Shown piece after piece: positions 16,409-25,682 of a DNA stretch of 64,000 nucleotides. The position numbers and the translations under genes were made by a program. Position 1 is the stretch's first letter; every line of letters starts with the position of its first letter. Source of the stretch: an uncultured Bacteroidales bacterium (lineage in GTDB: Bacteria > Bacteroidota > Bacteroidia > Bacteroidales > F082); assembly GCA_905234455.1 (NCBI GenBank), contig CAJOIH010000003.1, forward strand, positions 94,431 through 158,430, written 5' to 3'. The notes under the pieces were generated by a model, which had not been told where the DNA came from, did not search any database, and saw only the letters and a list, made by a program, of their open reading frames with translations.

Positions 16409-17754
16409 AAACACGTCTCTTCGTCATAGTAACCCTGTTGTTCAGCTTGAGTGCCCTGTCTCAGGAAGGTGACACACTGCGTCGGCTCACGGTGATCGAC
16501 TGCATCGATTTGGCCTTGCAGAACAACCTCACGTTGAAGAACGACCAGCTGGAGATCGAGAAGGCCCGTGCCACCAAGAAAGAGGCGCAGACCGCCTATC
16601 TGCCCACGGTCACTGCCCAGGCTTTGGCTTTTGATGCCTTGAATCCCATGCTCAGCTTCGGCATCGAGGACATCGACAACGCCCTCGTGCGGCAGACCCT
16701 TTACAACCTTTACGCCCAATACGGTGCCGCCTTGAGGTTGAAGAAAGAATATTCCTTCGTCAAAAACGGCGTGTTGCTCAACACGATGGCCATCGAGCCA
16801 GTGTTTGCCGGAGGGCGCATCTACCATGGCAACCAGCTGGCCAAATTGGGCGTCGAAGCCGCAGAATATCAAGCTAAGATCAAGGAGGACGAGGTCTGCC
16901 TGCAAACCGAAAGCCTCTATTGGCAGATTGTCTCTTTGGAAGAAAAAATCGCCACCCTCGACCTGCTCGACCAGCTGCTGGACACCTTGAACAAGGACCT
17001 GAGCGGGGCCATCGAGGCGGGTTTGATGCTGCCCACCGACCAATACAAGGTGACGGTAAAGCAGAACGAAAGCCGGCTGAACCGGAAGAAGCTGGAAGAC
17101 GGCATCACTTTGCTGAAGATGGCTTTGGGACAATACATCGGCGTTGAGTGGCAGACGTTAGTGCTCAGCGACACTTTGGGGCTGGAGACCGACCCTGCCG
17201 GGTATTATCAGGAGGCCTCCGCCGCCGTTGCCCGCCGCAACGAGTCGCATCTGCTCGAGCTCTCTTTGCAAGCCGAGCGGCTGAAGAAAAAGATGACCTT
17301 GGGAGAGGCACTTCCTTCGCTATTGGTAGGCGGAAGCGTCAACTACCATACCGTGCTCAAGAACTCCAAGCCCAACGCCATGGTATTCGCCGTGCTGCAG
17401 GTGCCCATCACTGACTGGCACAAGACCACCATCAAGTTGAAAAAGCACGACCTCGATGCAGCGATGGCCGAGAACAACCGTCAGAACTTCACCGAGATGA
17501 TGGAGCTGCAGACCAACCAGGCTTGGTTCAACCTCCAACAGAGTTGCTTGCGAATTAATATGGCCCAGACCGCATTGAACGATGCCGAGGCCAATCTCAA
17601 GATCGCCCAAGACTACTATGAGGCCGGATTGGTGACTTTATCAGACTTGTTGGAGGCGCAGACCATGCTCAAGAACAGCCGCGACGAACTCAGCGACAGT
17701 CGGATTGAATATCGCCTTAACTTAGTAAAATACAAGCAGTTAACCCAGTTTTGA
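16405..17754 (+). CDS. TolC family outer-membrane efflux protein
   Basis: 449 residues with a signal peptide ending ALSQ. Two repeats of long amphipathic helices (e.g. NNLTLKNDQLEIEKARATKKEA, given here as residues about 35-57, and the C-terminal counterpart with ANLKIAQDYYEAGLVTLSDL) are typical of the TolC alpha-barrel. It completes the tripartite pump with the two upstream genes. Its last 15 bp overlap the converging gltX gene. Confidence 0.93.
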   Translation: MKTRLFVIVTLLFSLSALSQEGDTLRRLTVIDCIDLALQNNLTLKNDQLEIEKARATKKEAQTAYLPTVTAQALAFDALNPMLSFGIEDIDNALVRQTLYNLYAQYGAALRLKKEYSFVKNGVLLNTMAIEPVFAGGRIYHGNQLAKLGVEAAEYQAKIKEDEVCLQTESLYWQIVSLEEKIATLDLLDQLLDTLNKDLSGAIEAGLMLPTDQYKVTVKQNESRLNRKKLEDGITLLKMALGQYIGVEWQTLVLSDTLGLETDPAGYYQEASAAVARRNESHLLELSLQAERLKKKMTLGEALPSLLVGGSVNYHTVLKNSKPNAMVFAVLQVPITDWHKTTIKLKKHDLDAAMAENNRQNFTEMMELQTNQAWFNLQQSCLRINMAQTALNDAEANLKIAQDYYEAGLVTLSDLLEAQTMLKNSRDELSDSRIEYRLNLVKYKQLTQF

Positions 17755-19206
17755 TTGGATGAATTCCAATCCAGCTTGTAGGCGTTTCAGCGTTTCTTCC
17801 TTGCCGATGAGATACATGATGTCGGTGGAGCCGCCAGGAGTGGCTTGAAGGCCTGACATGGCGATGCGGGAGGGCCACATCAGGGGGCCGTACTTGATGT
17901 TGTTGTCGGCGGCCACCTTGGCAAAGGCCTCGCTGAGGGTTTCCTCGTCCCACTTGTCTATCCGATTCACTGCGTCGATGGTGGTCTTCAGGATATCGAT
18001 GGAGGATTCCAGGGTGGATTTGTTTTTCTTGTTGATGTACATCTCCACGTCGTAAGGTGCCACTTCGAAGAGGAACTGCAGTTTGGAGGGAATCTCGGAG
18101 AACTTGTTGATACGCGGCTGCAACAGGGTGGCCAGCTTGTTCCATTTGGGTTCGAGGAAGGTGCCTTTCACGCCCGAGTACTCGAAGGCCATCTTGGAGA
18201 ACTGCTCGAACGGCATGGCCTGGATATGTTGGGCGTTGACCCAGTCAAGTTTCTGGTAGTCGAACACGGCAGGGCTCTTGTGCAGGCCTGCCACTGAGAA
18301 CACCTCGCAGAGCTCGTCCATGCTGAAGATCTCGTGTTCGTTTTTCGGCGACCAGCCCAGCAGGGCGATGTAATTGATGATGGCTTCGGGCAGGTAGCCT
18401 TCTTCCACTAGCGCCTGGAAGCTCACTGCGCCATGGCGTTTCGAGAGTTTGCTCACTGTGCCGTCGGGGTTCTTGCCGTTGATCAGGGGGAGGTGGATAT
18501 AGCAAGGTACTTCCCATCCAAACGCCTGATACAGAAGGATATATTTCGGGTTGGACGAAAGGTATTCGCTACCGCGGATGATGTGGGTGATGCCCATCAG
18601 GTAGTCGTCGACCACATTGGCGAAGTTATAGGTCGGCATGCCGTCGCTCTTGAGCAGGATTTGGTCATCGAGGGTCTCGTTCTCGACGGTGATTTCGCCG
18701 TAGACCATGTCGTTGAAGGTGGTAGTGCCTTCGTGTGGCACTCTTTGGCGGATCACATACGGCTTGCCTTCGGCGAGGTTACGCTGCACCTCTTCGGGGC
18801 TCAGGTCGCGGCAGTGGCAAGTGCTCTCGAAGGGATTCTCCTTGGGTTCTTCGTCCTCCGGAGCCTCGTCTTCCGTCTTGGCGCAGAAGCAGTAGTAGGC
18901 TGCACCTTTCTCGATGAGTTTGAGGGCATATTCCTTATAGATGGCTTTGCGCTGGCTCTGCACGTAGGGGCCGTAGTCGCCGCCCACATCCGGACCTTCG
19001 TCATGGTGGATGTTGGCCGTTTCGAGGGTCTCGTAGATCACTCGTGTGGCGTCTTCCACATAGCGTTTTTGGTCGGTGTCTTCGATGCGGAGCACGAATT
19101 TGCCGTTTTGTGATTTGGCGAAGAGGTAGGCATACAAGGCGGTTCTAAGGTTGCCGATATGCATATAGCCTGTGGGGCTTGGGGCGAAACGGGTTCTGAC
19201 GGTCAT
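17740..19206 (-). CDS. gltX: Glutamate--tRNA ligase
   Basis: 488 residues, class I aminoacyl-tRNA synthetase that charges tRNA-Glu. It starts with RTRFAPSPTGYMHIGN, the HIGH-type motif, contains the GluRS-specific RIEDTDQKR, and has the KMSKS-equivalent KLSKRHG. The C-terminal anticodon-binding domain is complete. The ATG at 19206 directly abuts a heptad repeat, and an upstream promoter box is not obvious in the short gap to the AGCS gene. Confidence 0.96.
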   Translation of the reverse strand: MTVRTRFAPSPTGYMHIGNLRTALYAYLFAKSQNGKFVLRIEDTDQKRYVEDATRVIYETLETANIHHDEGPDVGGDYGPYVQSQRKAIYKEYALKLIEKGAAYYCFCAKTEDEAPEDEEPKENPFESTCHCRDLSPEEVQRNLAEGKPYVIRQRVPHEGTTTFNDMVYGEITVENETLDDQILLKSDGMPTYNFANVVDDYLMGITHIIRGSEYLSSNPKYILLYQAFGWEVPCYIHLPLINGKNPDGTVSKLSKRHGAVSFQALVEEGYLPEAIINYIALLGWSPKNEHEIFSMDELCEVFSVAGLHKSPAVFDYQKLDWVNAQHIQAMPFEQFSKMAFEYSGVKGTFLEPKWNKLATLLQPRINKFSEIPSKLQFLFEVAPYDVEMYINKKNKSTLESSIDILKTTIDAVNRIDKWDEETLSEAFAKVAADNNIKYGPLMWPSRIAMSGLQATPGGSTDIMYLIGKEETLKRLQAGLEFIQSKLG

Positions 19207-19243
19207 AGTTAGGAGTGAGGAGTTAGAAGTTAGAAGTTAATTG
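19207..19243 (+). repeat. Degenerate heptad repeat, copy 3
   Basis: Units AGTTAGG, AGTGAGG, AGTTAGA, AGTTAGA and AGTTAAT run away from the gltX start codon, which they touch. Relative to gltX the repeat is in reverse orientation. Confidence 0.8.
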
Positions 19244-19259
19244 GCGGCAAAATTACAAA

Positions 19260-20702
19260 TTATTTCTTCCAAAAATCTGCGTTTTTGATATTCAATTCAT
19301 CGGGATCGAATTCCGGTTCCTTTCCTGCTTTTTTCTGGCGTTCGTAGGAGCGGAGAGCCCTGAAGGGGATCAGTGAGAGCAGGAGGATGGCGATGATGTT
19401 GATCCAGGCCATGGTGCCCACGCCGATATCGCCCAAGGTCCACATCAGGCTGGCCTTGTTGAGTGAACCGTAAAACACGGCAGCGATGAGAGCCACCCGC
19501 AGAATCCAGATGAACACCTTTTCCTTACGGCCTTTTCCGAAAAGGTACACCAGGTTGGTCTCAGCGTAGTAGTAATACGCCATGATGGTGGTGAAGGCGA
19601 AGAAGAACAAGGCTATCGACACGACCAGACCGCCGATTTTTCCACCCAGCAGTGTGCTGATGGCCGCCGAGGTGTACGACACGTCCGGCTCACCCAGTTG
19701 GGCTATTGTTGAAGTGTAGAGCATGCTACCGTCGGCACCGAACACGTTGTAGGTCTTGCAGGCCAGGATCATCACCGCGGTGGCAGTACATACCAGCAGG
19801 GTGTCGACATAGACTGAGAAGGCCTGCACCATTCCTTGTTTCACGGGATGGGTCACTTTGGCGGCAGCGGCCACGATGGGTGCTGTGCCTTGACCCGCCT
19901 CGTTCGAGTATATGCCACGTTTCACGCCCCAGGCGATGGTGCTGCCGAGGATGCCGCCAAACACCTCGTTCATACCGAAAGCGCTGCGGATCATGTCGCC
20001 GAAAACAGCTGGGACTTCCCCTGCATGGACAATCAGGATGACGATGGAAAGCAGGATGTAGAGGATGGCCATGAAAGGCGCCACGATCTGGGCCACATTG
20101 GCGATGCGCTTGACGCCGCCGATGATGACGAAACCGATCAACAGGGCCACACCCAGACCGATCCAAGCCGGATTCACCTCAAGGGTGTTGGCGAAGGAGA
20201 TGGCAATGCCGTTGGACTGCACTGGAGGCAGGAACACGCCACAAGCCACCACGGCACAGACGGCGAAGACGATGCCCAACCACTTGGCCTTTAGGCCCTT
20301 CTCGATGTAATAGGCCGGTCCGCCGCGGTACTCGCCTTTGTGGTTTTCCTTGAAGATCTGTGCGAGGGTAGCTTCGGCGAAGGCTGATCCGGCACCCAGG
20401 AAGGCGATGATCCACATCCAGACGATGGCGCCGGGGCCGCCGTAACCGATGGCGGTGGCCACGCCCACGATATTACCCGTGCCCACGCGGCCCGAGAGGG
20501 CCATGGAGAAGGCCTGGAACGAGGTGATGCCTGTCTTTTGGGTCTTGTCGGTTGAAAACAGCAAGCGCGCCATCTCACCGAAGCGGCGCACTTGCACGAA
20601 ACGCGTGCCGAAGGAGAAGTAGAGTCCTGCGGCGAGGCATAAAAACACCAAGGCTGGGCTCCAGACCCAGCCGTTGATGGTGCTTATGAGGTTTTCTATC
20701 AT
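19260..20702 (-). CDS. Sodium:alanine/glycine symporter family protein (AGCS)
   Basis: 480 residues, polytopic inner-membrane protein of the alanine-or-glycine:cation symporter family. Family features are WSPALVFLCLAAGLYFS near the N terminus, the signature GPGAIVWMWIIAFLG, and GVKRGIYSNEAGQGTAPI in the middle. It imports Ala or Gly with Na+. Its ATG overlaps the stop codon of the upstream Ser-rich secreted protein gene (ATGA), implying translational coupling. Confidence 0.94.
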   Translation of the reverse strand: MIENLISTINGWVWSPALVFLCLAAGLYFSFGTRFVQVRRFGEMARLLFSTDKTQKTGITSFQAFSMALSGRVGTGNIVGVATAIGYGGPGAIVWMWIIAFLGAGSAFAEATLAQIFKENHKGEYRGGPAYYIEKGLKAKWLGIVFAVCAVVACGVFLPPVQSNGIAISFANTLEVNPAWIGLGVALLIGFVIIGGVKRIANVAQIVAPFMAILYILLSIVILIVHAGEVPAVFGDMIRSAFGMNEVFGGILGSTIAWGVKRGIYSNEAGQGTAPIVAAAAKVTHPVKQGMVQAFSVYVDTLLVCTATAVMILACKTYNVFGADGSMLYTSTIAQLGEPDVSYTSAAISTLLGGKIGGLVVSIALFFFAFTTIMAYYYYAETNLVYLFGKGRKEKVFIWILRVALIAAVFYGSLNKASLMWTLGDIGVGTMAWINIIAILLLSLIPFRALRSYERQKKAGKEPEFDPDELNIKNADFWKK

Positions 20703-21859
20703 CTTCTACCTCCTGTGGAGCTAGAAGTTCTAGAAGAACTGGAGGATCTAGAGCTGGAGCCGGAGCTGGAGCGGTTGCTGCTGGAGTCGTTGGAGCGGCT
20801 GGTGCTGGAGCTGGAGCTGCTGGTTCCGGTGCGGTTGCTGCTCGAAGAGCTGCTTGAGGAGCTGGTTCTGGTCGAGGAGCTGCTGGAGCTGGTCCCGGTG
20901 CGACCGCTGCTGGAGCTACCTGAGCTGCTGGAGCCGTTGGAGCTGGGGCGGACAGTGGCGTTGCTATCGGAGGAGGAGCTGGAGGTTCTAGAAGAGCTGG
21001 AAGAGCTGGGGGTTCTAGAGCTGGAGCCGCTGGAGCTGCCTGAGTTGTTGTTGCTCGGGCGGACGGTAGCGCCGCTGTCGCTTGAGTTGCTGGGGCGGAC
21101 TGTGGCGCCGCTGTTGCCGGAGTTGCCGGAGTTGCTGGCGCCGTTGGAGCTCATGCTACCGGGGGTGCTGCCGCTGTGCGGGCGGACGGTAGCCTCGGAG
21201 GGCTTGTTGTAGCCAGGGGTCTCGTGTTCCGGGTAGAAGTTGGCCGGATAGCCGCCGTGGCTGTGGTGGTGGTGGTAGGTGTGGTGGTGCGGATCCATGG
21301 GAGCCCATCCGTGAGGGCCTCCGGGTCCCCAGCCGCCGGCAGGCGGAGGAGGCAGCATCGGGTAGTAGCCGTCATAGTAGAAGCGGTAGTCGCAGGGGCG
21401 GTGGTAGTGGCGCGGGCGAGGTCCGACGTGGATGACCACCCAAGGCTCGTCGCGGTAGCCGTACCAGCAGAAGCGGATCGGCTCGAAGTACTCGAAGGTG
21501 GTGAAGCTGTAGAGCTCGTCATAGAGTTCGTAGTAGGGCATCACTGTGTAGCGCACTGAGGGGTTCGGGCGATAGGCCGGGATGCTGACTGCGATTCTCT
21601 TGATGCAGCCGGCGCCAATCCGCATGTATTCGGTGGCGTAGCAGTAACCGTTATCGGGATCGAGGTAGATATAGAGATCGCCACGATAGGTGTAATCTCC
21701 GATGTTTTGGATATCGTAATAGATGGTGACCGAGTTGTAGTCATAGGTCAGCACGGGTTGTGAGACCAAGACTAATTCTGGCGGATAGCCGTTCGCTGCT
21801 TTGGCGATGATCATCCCCATCACTAACAGGGAAGTCATTAAGAATTTCTTGGTTTTCAT
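20699..21859 (-). CDS. Secreted Ser-rich low-complexity protein with His cluster
   Basis: 386 residues. After a signal peptide (cut near AKAANG) there is a domain of about 110 residues with beta-rich sequence (VLTYDYNSVTIYYDIQNIG) reminiscent of CARDB-type adhesion modules. Next come a Tyr/Pro/Gly-rich stretch, a His cluster (HHHTYHHHHSHGG, possible metal binding), several ATVRPS repeats, and about 160 residues that are almost all Ser with Gly, Thr, Arg and Asn. No sorting domain is seen. The 4-bp overlap with the AGCS symporter is unusual. Function unknown. Confidence 0.75.
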   Translation of the reverse strand: MKTKKFLMTSLLVMGMIIAKAANGYPPELVLVSQPVLTYDYNSVTIYYDIQNIGDYTYRGDLYIYLDPDNGYCYATEYMRIGAGCIKRIAVSIPAYRPNPSVRYTVMPYYELYDELYSFTTFEYFEPIRFCWYGYRDEPWVVIHVGPRPRHYHRPCDYRFYYDGYYPMLPPPPAGGWGPGGPHGWAPMDPHHHTYHHHHSHGGYPANFYPEHETPGYNKPSEATVRPHSGSTPGSMSSNGASNSGNSGNSGATVRPSNSSDSGATVRPSNNNSGSSSGSSSRTPSSSSSSRTSSSSSDSNATVRPSSNGSSSSGSSSSGRTGTSSSSSSTRTSSSSSSSSSNRTGTSSSSSSTSRSNDSSSNRSSSGSSSRSSSSSRTSSSTGGRR

Positions 21860-21919
21860 GATGCTTCGTTTTTAAGGGTTAAACGTTCAGTTTTTACTCT
21901 TAACAAATACCGTTCCAAG

Positions 21920-23341
21920 TTATTTTTCGATCACGCGGATGGCGCCGGCATAGTTGATATGCGGATGGTTGGCCAGGAAGGCGGTGAGGGCTTCGTTGGA
22001 GGTGCGGAACAGCGAGGTGCCCGGGTCGGCATGTTCGAAGTCGAATGCCGACGACATGTAACTGTTCATCACCACTTTATAGGTAGCTTTCAGGTCGAGT
22101 GGCTTGCCGTTGGCGAGGGTCACCTGGCAGTCTTTCATTTGGCCTTCGTCGTCGACCGAATAGGTATAGGAGCATCCGGCGCAGTAGTTCGGGCCGTGGT
22201 CGGTGAAGAACGAAACGCCCAGGAAGTCGACGATTTCCTGACCCGTCATGTTGAACAGGATCAACTCGTTGTCGAAGGGATCGAGCGAGAAGAGGTCTTT
22301 CAGGGTGATGGGGCGGACTCCGATGGTGTCGAAACGCACGCCTCCGAAGTTTTGGAAGGAGAGGTCGGCTCCGGCCATTTCCAGGTCGGCATCGGCCATG
22401 AGGGAGCCGAGGCATTGGAAGCAGTCGTCGATGGCGGCGTCGTTATAGCCCAGCACTTTCAAGAACACTTCGTTGTTGTTGAATTTATCCACCATGGCTT
22501 TGACCTTCTCATCTTTTTCCTTGATGGTATTGACGGGGATGTTGTGGCTTTCCTTGGCGATCATCTTGCCGTTCTTGTCGAAGGTGAAGGTGCTCAGCGT
22601 CAGGTATTTGACCTTGTTCATTGCCTGGGTCACCAGCACGCCGTTGGAGAAGGTGTTGTCGTTGACGAGGGTATGGCTATGGCCGCCGAAGATGGCGTCG
22701 AACTGCGGGAACTGTTCGGCCAGTTCCATATCCTCTTCGAAGCCACGGTGTGACAGCAGGAAGAGTGCGTTGCACTCGTCGCGGAGGAACATATAGTCGG
22801 GCAGCACCTCTTCGATGGGGCGGAAGTGGCTGCCGCCTGCGTTGTCGGGATGGAAGTCCGGGATTCCGTTGGGGCCCAGTTGGATGGCGCCGATGACGCC
22901 TATCTTGAGTCCGTTGCGTTCGAAGATGACGTAGGGTTTGACGGGCATGTTGAGAGTGTCGTCGAAGGTGACGTTGGCGCACACGAAGGGGAAGTTGGCA
23001 ACGTTCATCACGTTGCGGAGGGCTTCGACGCCGCTATCCCATTCATGGTTGCCGAAGCAGGTGAGGTCGAATCCCACGGCGTTCATCAGTTCGGCCATCG
23101 GGCGTGCCGGTTCGTCGGCGCGGTCGTTGATGGGGTTGCCCGAGCGGTTGTCGCCCGCTGAGAACAGCAGCAGGTCAGGGTACAGGGTACGGAGGCTGTC
23201 GACCACGTGGGCCAGTTTGGGCATATTGTCGATGTTGGCGTGCATATCGTTGATGGAGGCGATATACAGCTTGGTCTCTTTGGGTTGGCAGCCGGCCAAG
23301 GCAAGAAGGACGACCAAGGCGATCAGGAGGTGCTTTCTCAT
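21920..23341 (-). CDS. 5'-nucleotidase/UshA-like metallophosphatase lipoprotein
   Basis: 473 residues. Lipobox leader MRKHLLIALVVLLALAGCQ. The metallophosphatase domain shows the dinuclear-metal motifs NDMHANID, GNHEWDSG and FGGHSHT, followed by a 5'-nucleotidase C-terminal substrate-binding domain (from about residue 290, with NFGGVR, YFF-like FFTDHG and the TYKVVMNSYMSS strand). It would dephosphorylate nucleotides or UDP-sugars in the periplasm. It is translationally coupled (ATGA) to the small upstream gene. Confidence 0.9.
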   Translation of the reverse strand: MRKHLLIALVVLLALAGCQPKETKLYIASINDMHANIDNMPKLAHVVDSLRTLYPDLLLFSAGDNRSGNPINDRADEPARPMAELMNAVGFDLTCFGNHEWDSGVEALRNVMNVANFPFVCANVTFDDTLNMPVKPYVIFERNGLKIGVIGAIQLGPNGIPDFHPDNAGGSHFRPIEEVLPDYMFLRDECNALFLLSHRGFEEDMELAEQFPQFDAIFGGHSHTLVNDNTFSNGVLVTQAMNKVKYLTLSTFTFDKNGKMIAKESHNIPVNTIKEKDEKVKAMVDKFNNNEVFLKVLGYNDAAIDDCFQCLGSLMADADLEMAGADLSFQNFGGVRFDTIGVRPITLKDLFSLDPFDNELILFNMTGQEIVDFLGVSFFTDHGPNYCAGCSYTYSVDDEGQMKDCQVTLANGKPLDLKATYKVVMNSYMSSAFDFEHADPGTSLFRTSNEALTAFLANHPHINYAGAIRVIEK

Positions 23342-23532
23342 AGCTTGATGTAGATTTTCGAGTTAGCACGGATGGAACCGCTCATGTCAACGATGTTGCC
23401 GTAGGCGTCTCTGACCTCTTTGACGGCGGTTTTGGTGGGGATGTTCTGGTCTCTGAAAAAAGCCATGACAGCTGATTTCACTTTGGCTCCGTAATAGGTT
23501 TTCACCGGAGTGTCATTAACATAGACGATCAT
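23338..23532 (-). CDS. Small beta-grasp-like hypothetical protein
   Basis: 64 residues from the ATG at 23532. The start is chosen because the TAACTTTG box at 23572-23579 lies upstream of it and covers the alternative longer start. The sequence begins MIVYVNDTPVKTY and ends ANSKIYIKL, with a helix between, a layout like ThiS/MoaD or SLBB beta-grasp folds, but no C-terminal GG. Overlap of 4 bp with the nucleotidase gene suggests a joint function, which is unknown. Confidence 0.7.
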   Translation of the reverse strand: MIVYVNDTPVKTYYGAKVKSAVMAFFRDQNIPTKTAVKEVRDAYGNIVDMSGSIRANSKIYIKL

Positions 23533-23571
23533 ATTCAAGAATTTTAAGATTGATTTCTGAAAAACAATAGG

Positions 23572-23579
23572 CAAAGTTA
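23572..23579 (-). promoter_or_regulatory. Minus-7 box for small protein-nucleotidase operon
   Basis: TAACTTTG on the minus strand, 39 bases before the ATG at 23532. It sits back to back with the box at 23622-23629. Confidence 0.6.
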
Positions 23580-23621
23580 TAAAAAAAACACGCTAATCGG
23601 CACCTATTTTCGCAAAAACCA

Positions 23622-23629
23622 TTATTTTT
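23622..23629 (+). promoter_or_regulatory. Minus-7 box for zinc metallopeptidase-ricT operon
   Basis: TATTTTTG, 25 bases before the ATG at 23655. Confidence 0.55.
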
Positions 23630-23654
23630 GTATTTTCATTTAAAACTACGCATC

Positions 23655-24521
23655 ATGAAACTAGACGGACGCAGAGAAAGCACCAACGTGGAAGACCGCC
23701 GTGGCAAAGGCGGAGTCAAGGCTGCCGGCGGCATCGGCCTCGGTGGCATCATCATCGCATTGATCATCATGTTTATGGGCGGCGACCCCAGCCAGGTCAT
23801 GGAACAGATGGGAGGCGCGCAAACTGAAACCGAATACACCGACGGCCAGGACTACAGCCAGGTGGATGTGGAGCTGATGACGTTCTGCAAACAGATCTTG
23901 GCTGGCACCGAAGATGTATGGACCCAGGAATTCAAGAAGCTGGGCTTGACCTACCGTCCTCCGAAGATGGTCATCTTTGCCGGATCGGTACAGTCGGGTT
24001 GCGGCGGTGCGACGTCGGAAAGCGGTCCTTTCTATTGCTCGGCCGACGAGACGGTATATCTCGACTTGGAGTTCTTCAAGACCATGAAGCGCCAGATCGG
24101 TGCGGACGGCGACTTTGCCTATGCCTATGTGATTGCCCATGAGGTGGGACATCATGTGCAGAACCTGCTGGGCACTTTGGGTGAAGCCCATGAGCAAATG
24201 GCCCGTTATGGCAAGAACACCAAGGGTTACAACCAGACCAGCGTACGCTTGGAGCTGCAGGCCGACTTCTATGCCGGTGTGTGGGCCTATCACGACAACC
24301 AGATGTTCGGTTCGTTGGAGGACGGCGACGTTGAAGAGGCTTTGAATGCCGCTTCCAAGATTGGCGACGACTACTTGCAGAAGCAGGCTTATGGCAAGAC
24401 CATGCCCGAGACTTTCAACCATGGCACCTCGGAGCAACGCTCGCGCTGGCTGAAAAAGGGCTTAAGGACGGGTGATGTGAGACAAGGGGACACGTTCTCG
24501 CCGAGCTATAGCTCACTTTAA
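23655..24521 (+). CDS. Neutral zinc metallopeptidase, YpfJ family
   Basis: 288 residues from the ATG at 23655, giving the family N terminus MKLDGRRESTNVEDRRG. One membrane segment follows (GGIGLGGIIIALIIMFMGG), then the extracytoplasmic domain with FCSADETVYLDL-like YCSADETVYLDLEFF and the zinc site AHEVGHHVQ (HExxH). The third ligand region is RLELQADFYAGVWA. Length and layout match YpfJ. Natural substrate unknown. It is the first gene of a run extending to the PAP2 gene. Confidence 0.93.
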   Translation: MKLDGRRESTNVEDRRGKGGVKAAGGIGLGGIIIALIIMFMGGDPSQVMEQMGGAQTETEYTDGQDYSQVDVELMTFCKQILAGTEDVWTQEFKKLGLTYRPPKMVIFAGSVQSGCGGATSESGPFYCSADETVYLDLEFFKTMKRQIGADGDFAYAYVIAHEVGHHVQNLLGTLGEAHEQMARYGKNTKGYNQTSVRLELQADFYAGVWAYHDNQMFGSLEDGDVEEALNAASKIGDDYLQKQAYGKTMPETFNHGTSEQRSRWLKKGLRTGDVRQGDTFSPSYSSL

Positions 24522-24540
24522 TTAACGAACAATTAAAACA

Positions 24541-25632
24541 ATGAAACCAAGTTTAAAGGATCCGGTCTTCAACCGTGGTTGTTGCAAGATGAAGGGCGAT
24601 TTTGCGGAGGGTCAGCTGGTGCTGAACCGCAGCGCCTGCAAGTTGCACGAATACAACTGGATGAAGGATTACGAAGGAGAGAAGACCGAAGGTACGCCCT
24701 TGATTGCCGAAGTGCGATTCAAGAACGACCATAAAGACTTTTACACCTACCCTGAGGAGCTCGACCTGCACGAGGGCGACTTGGTGGCGGTAGAGGCTGC
24801 CATAGGGCACGACATCGGCATTGTGACGCTGGTGGGTCCCCTGGTGGAGAAGCAGATGAAGCGCAAGCGTTACCGCACTCCCTTGGAGGAGATGCGCAAG
24901 GTGTACCGTCGTGCAAGGGCTAACGACGTGGAGAAGTGGCTTGCCGCTATCGCACTGGAAGACAGCACTTTGTATCGCACCCGCACCATTGCCGAGAACC
25001 TTGGGTTGGAGATGAAGCTCAACGATATCGAGTATCAGGGCGACAAGACCAAGGCCATTTTCTATTATACCGCCGATGGACGTGTCGACTTCCGCGAGTT
25101 GATCAAGAAGCTTGCCGAGGAGTTCCACATCCGCATTGAGATGCGGCAAATCGGTGTACGGCAGGAGTCGGCCAAATTGGGTGGCATGGGCTCCTGTGGC
25201 AGGGAGTTGTGCTGTGCTTCATGGATCAGCACATTCCAGAGTGTGACCACCAGTGCGGCGCGCATCCAGCAGCTCTCGCCCAACCCCCAAAAGCTGGCGG
25301 GCCAGTGCGGCAAGCTGAAATGCTGCCTCAACTACGAATACGAGGCTTATGCCGACGCCTTGAAGGCTTTCCCTGACGCGAACATCGTGTTGAAGTTCGA
25401 GAACGGCGATGCCATCCACCAGAAGAACGACGTGTTCAAGGGCATCATGTGGTACTCCTACACCACCGACAAGGGCAACATCATGGCCATTCCGGTGGAC
25501 AAGGTGAAGGAGATCATCGAGATGAACAAAGACGGCAAGAAGCCTGAGAAACTGGAGGACTACGCTGTGACGAAGGAGCAGCATACCAACGAAGGATACA
25601 GCGAGAAGGACCTTAACAAGATGAGCGATTGA
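24541..25632 (+). CDS. ricT: PSP1 domain protein RicT/YaaT
   Basis: 363 residues. The PSP1 domain holds the conserved cysteine signatures: CGRELCC and CGKLKCCLNYE, with a GCC near the N terminus, as in RicT (YaaT) of Bacillus, which forms an Fe-S cluster complex controlling mRNA processing and phosphorelay. In Bacteroidota ricT is typically followed by gldH and a class A PBP, as here. The C-terminal tail is acidic and probably disordered. Confidence 0.92.
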   Translation: MKPSLKDPVFNRGCCKMKGDFAEGQLVLNRSACKLHEYNWMKDYEGEKTEGTPLIAEVRFKNDHKDFYTYPEELDLHEGDLVAVEAAIGHDIGIVTLVGPLVEKQMKRKRYRTPLEEMRKVYRRARANDVEKWLAAIALEDSTLYRTRTIAENLGLEMKLNDIEYQGDKTKAIFYYTADGRVDFRELIKKLAEEFHIRIEMRQIGVRQESAKLGGMGSCGRELCCASWISTFQSVTTSAARIQQLSPNPQKLAGQCGKLKCCLNYEYEAYADALKAFPDANIVLKFENGDAIHQKNDVFKGIMWYSYTTDKGNIMAIPVDKVKEIIEMNKDGKKPEKLEDYAVTKEQHTNEGYSEKDLNKMSD

Positions 25633-25636
25633 TTAA

Positions 25637-25682
25637 GTGAGGAGTGAGGAGTTAGAAGTTAGGAGTGACGAATGAGGAGTAT
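25637..25682 (+). repeat. Degenerate heptad repeat, copy 4
   Basis: Units AGTGAGG, AGTTAGA, AGTTAGG, AGTGACG and ATGAGGA follow the ricT stop and run into the gldH start. The gldH ATG (25672) lies inside the repeat. Confidence 0.8.

Noticed and set aside
15952..17133. Minus-strand ORF of 393 codons opposite the RND permease and TolC-like genes
   Set aside because: It spans two overlapping conserved genes on the plus strand and has no recognisable domain.
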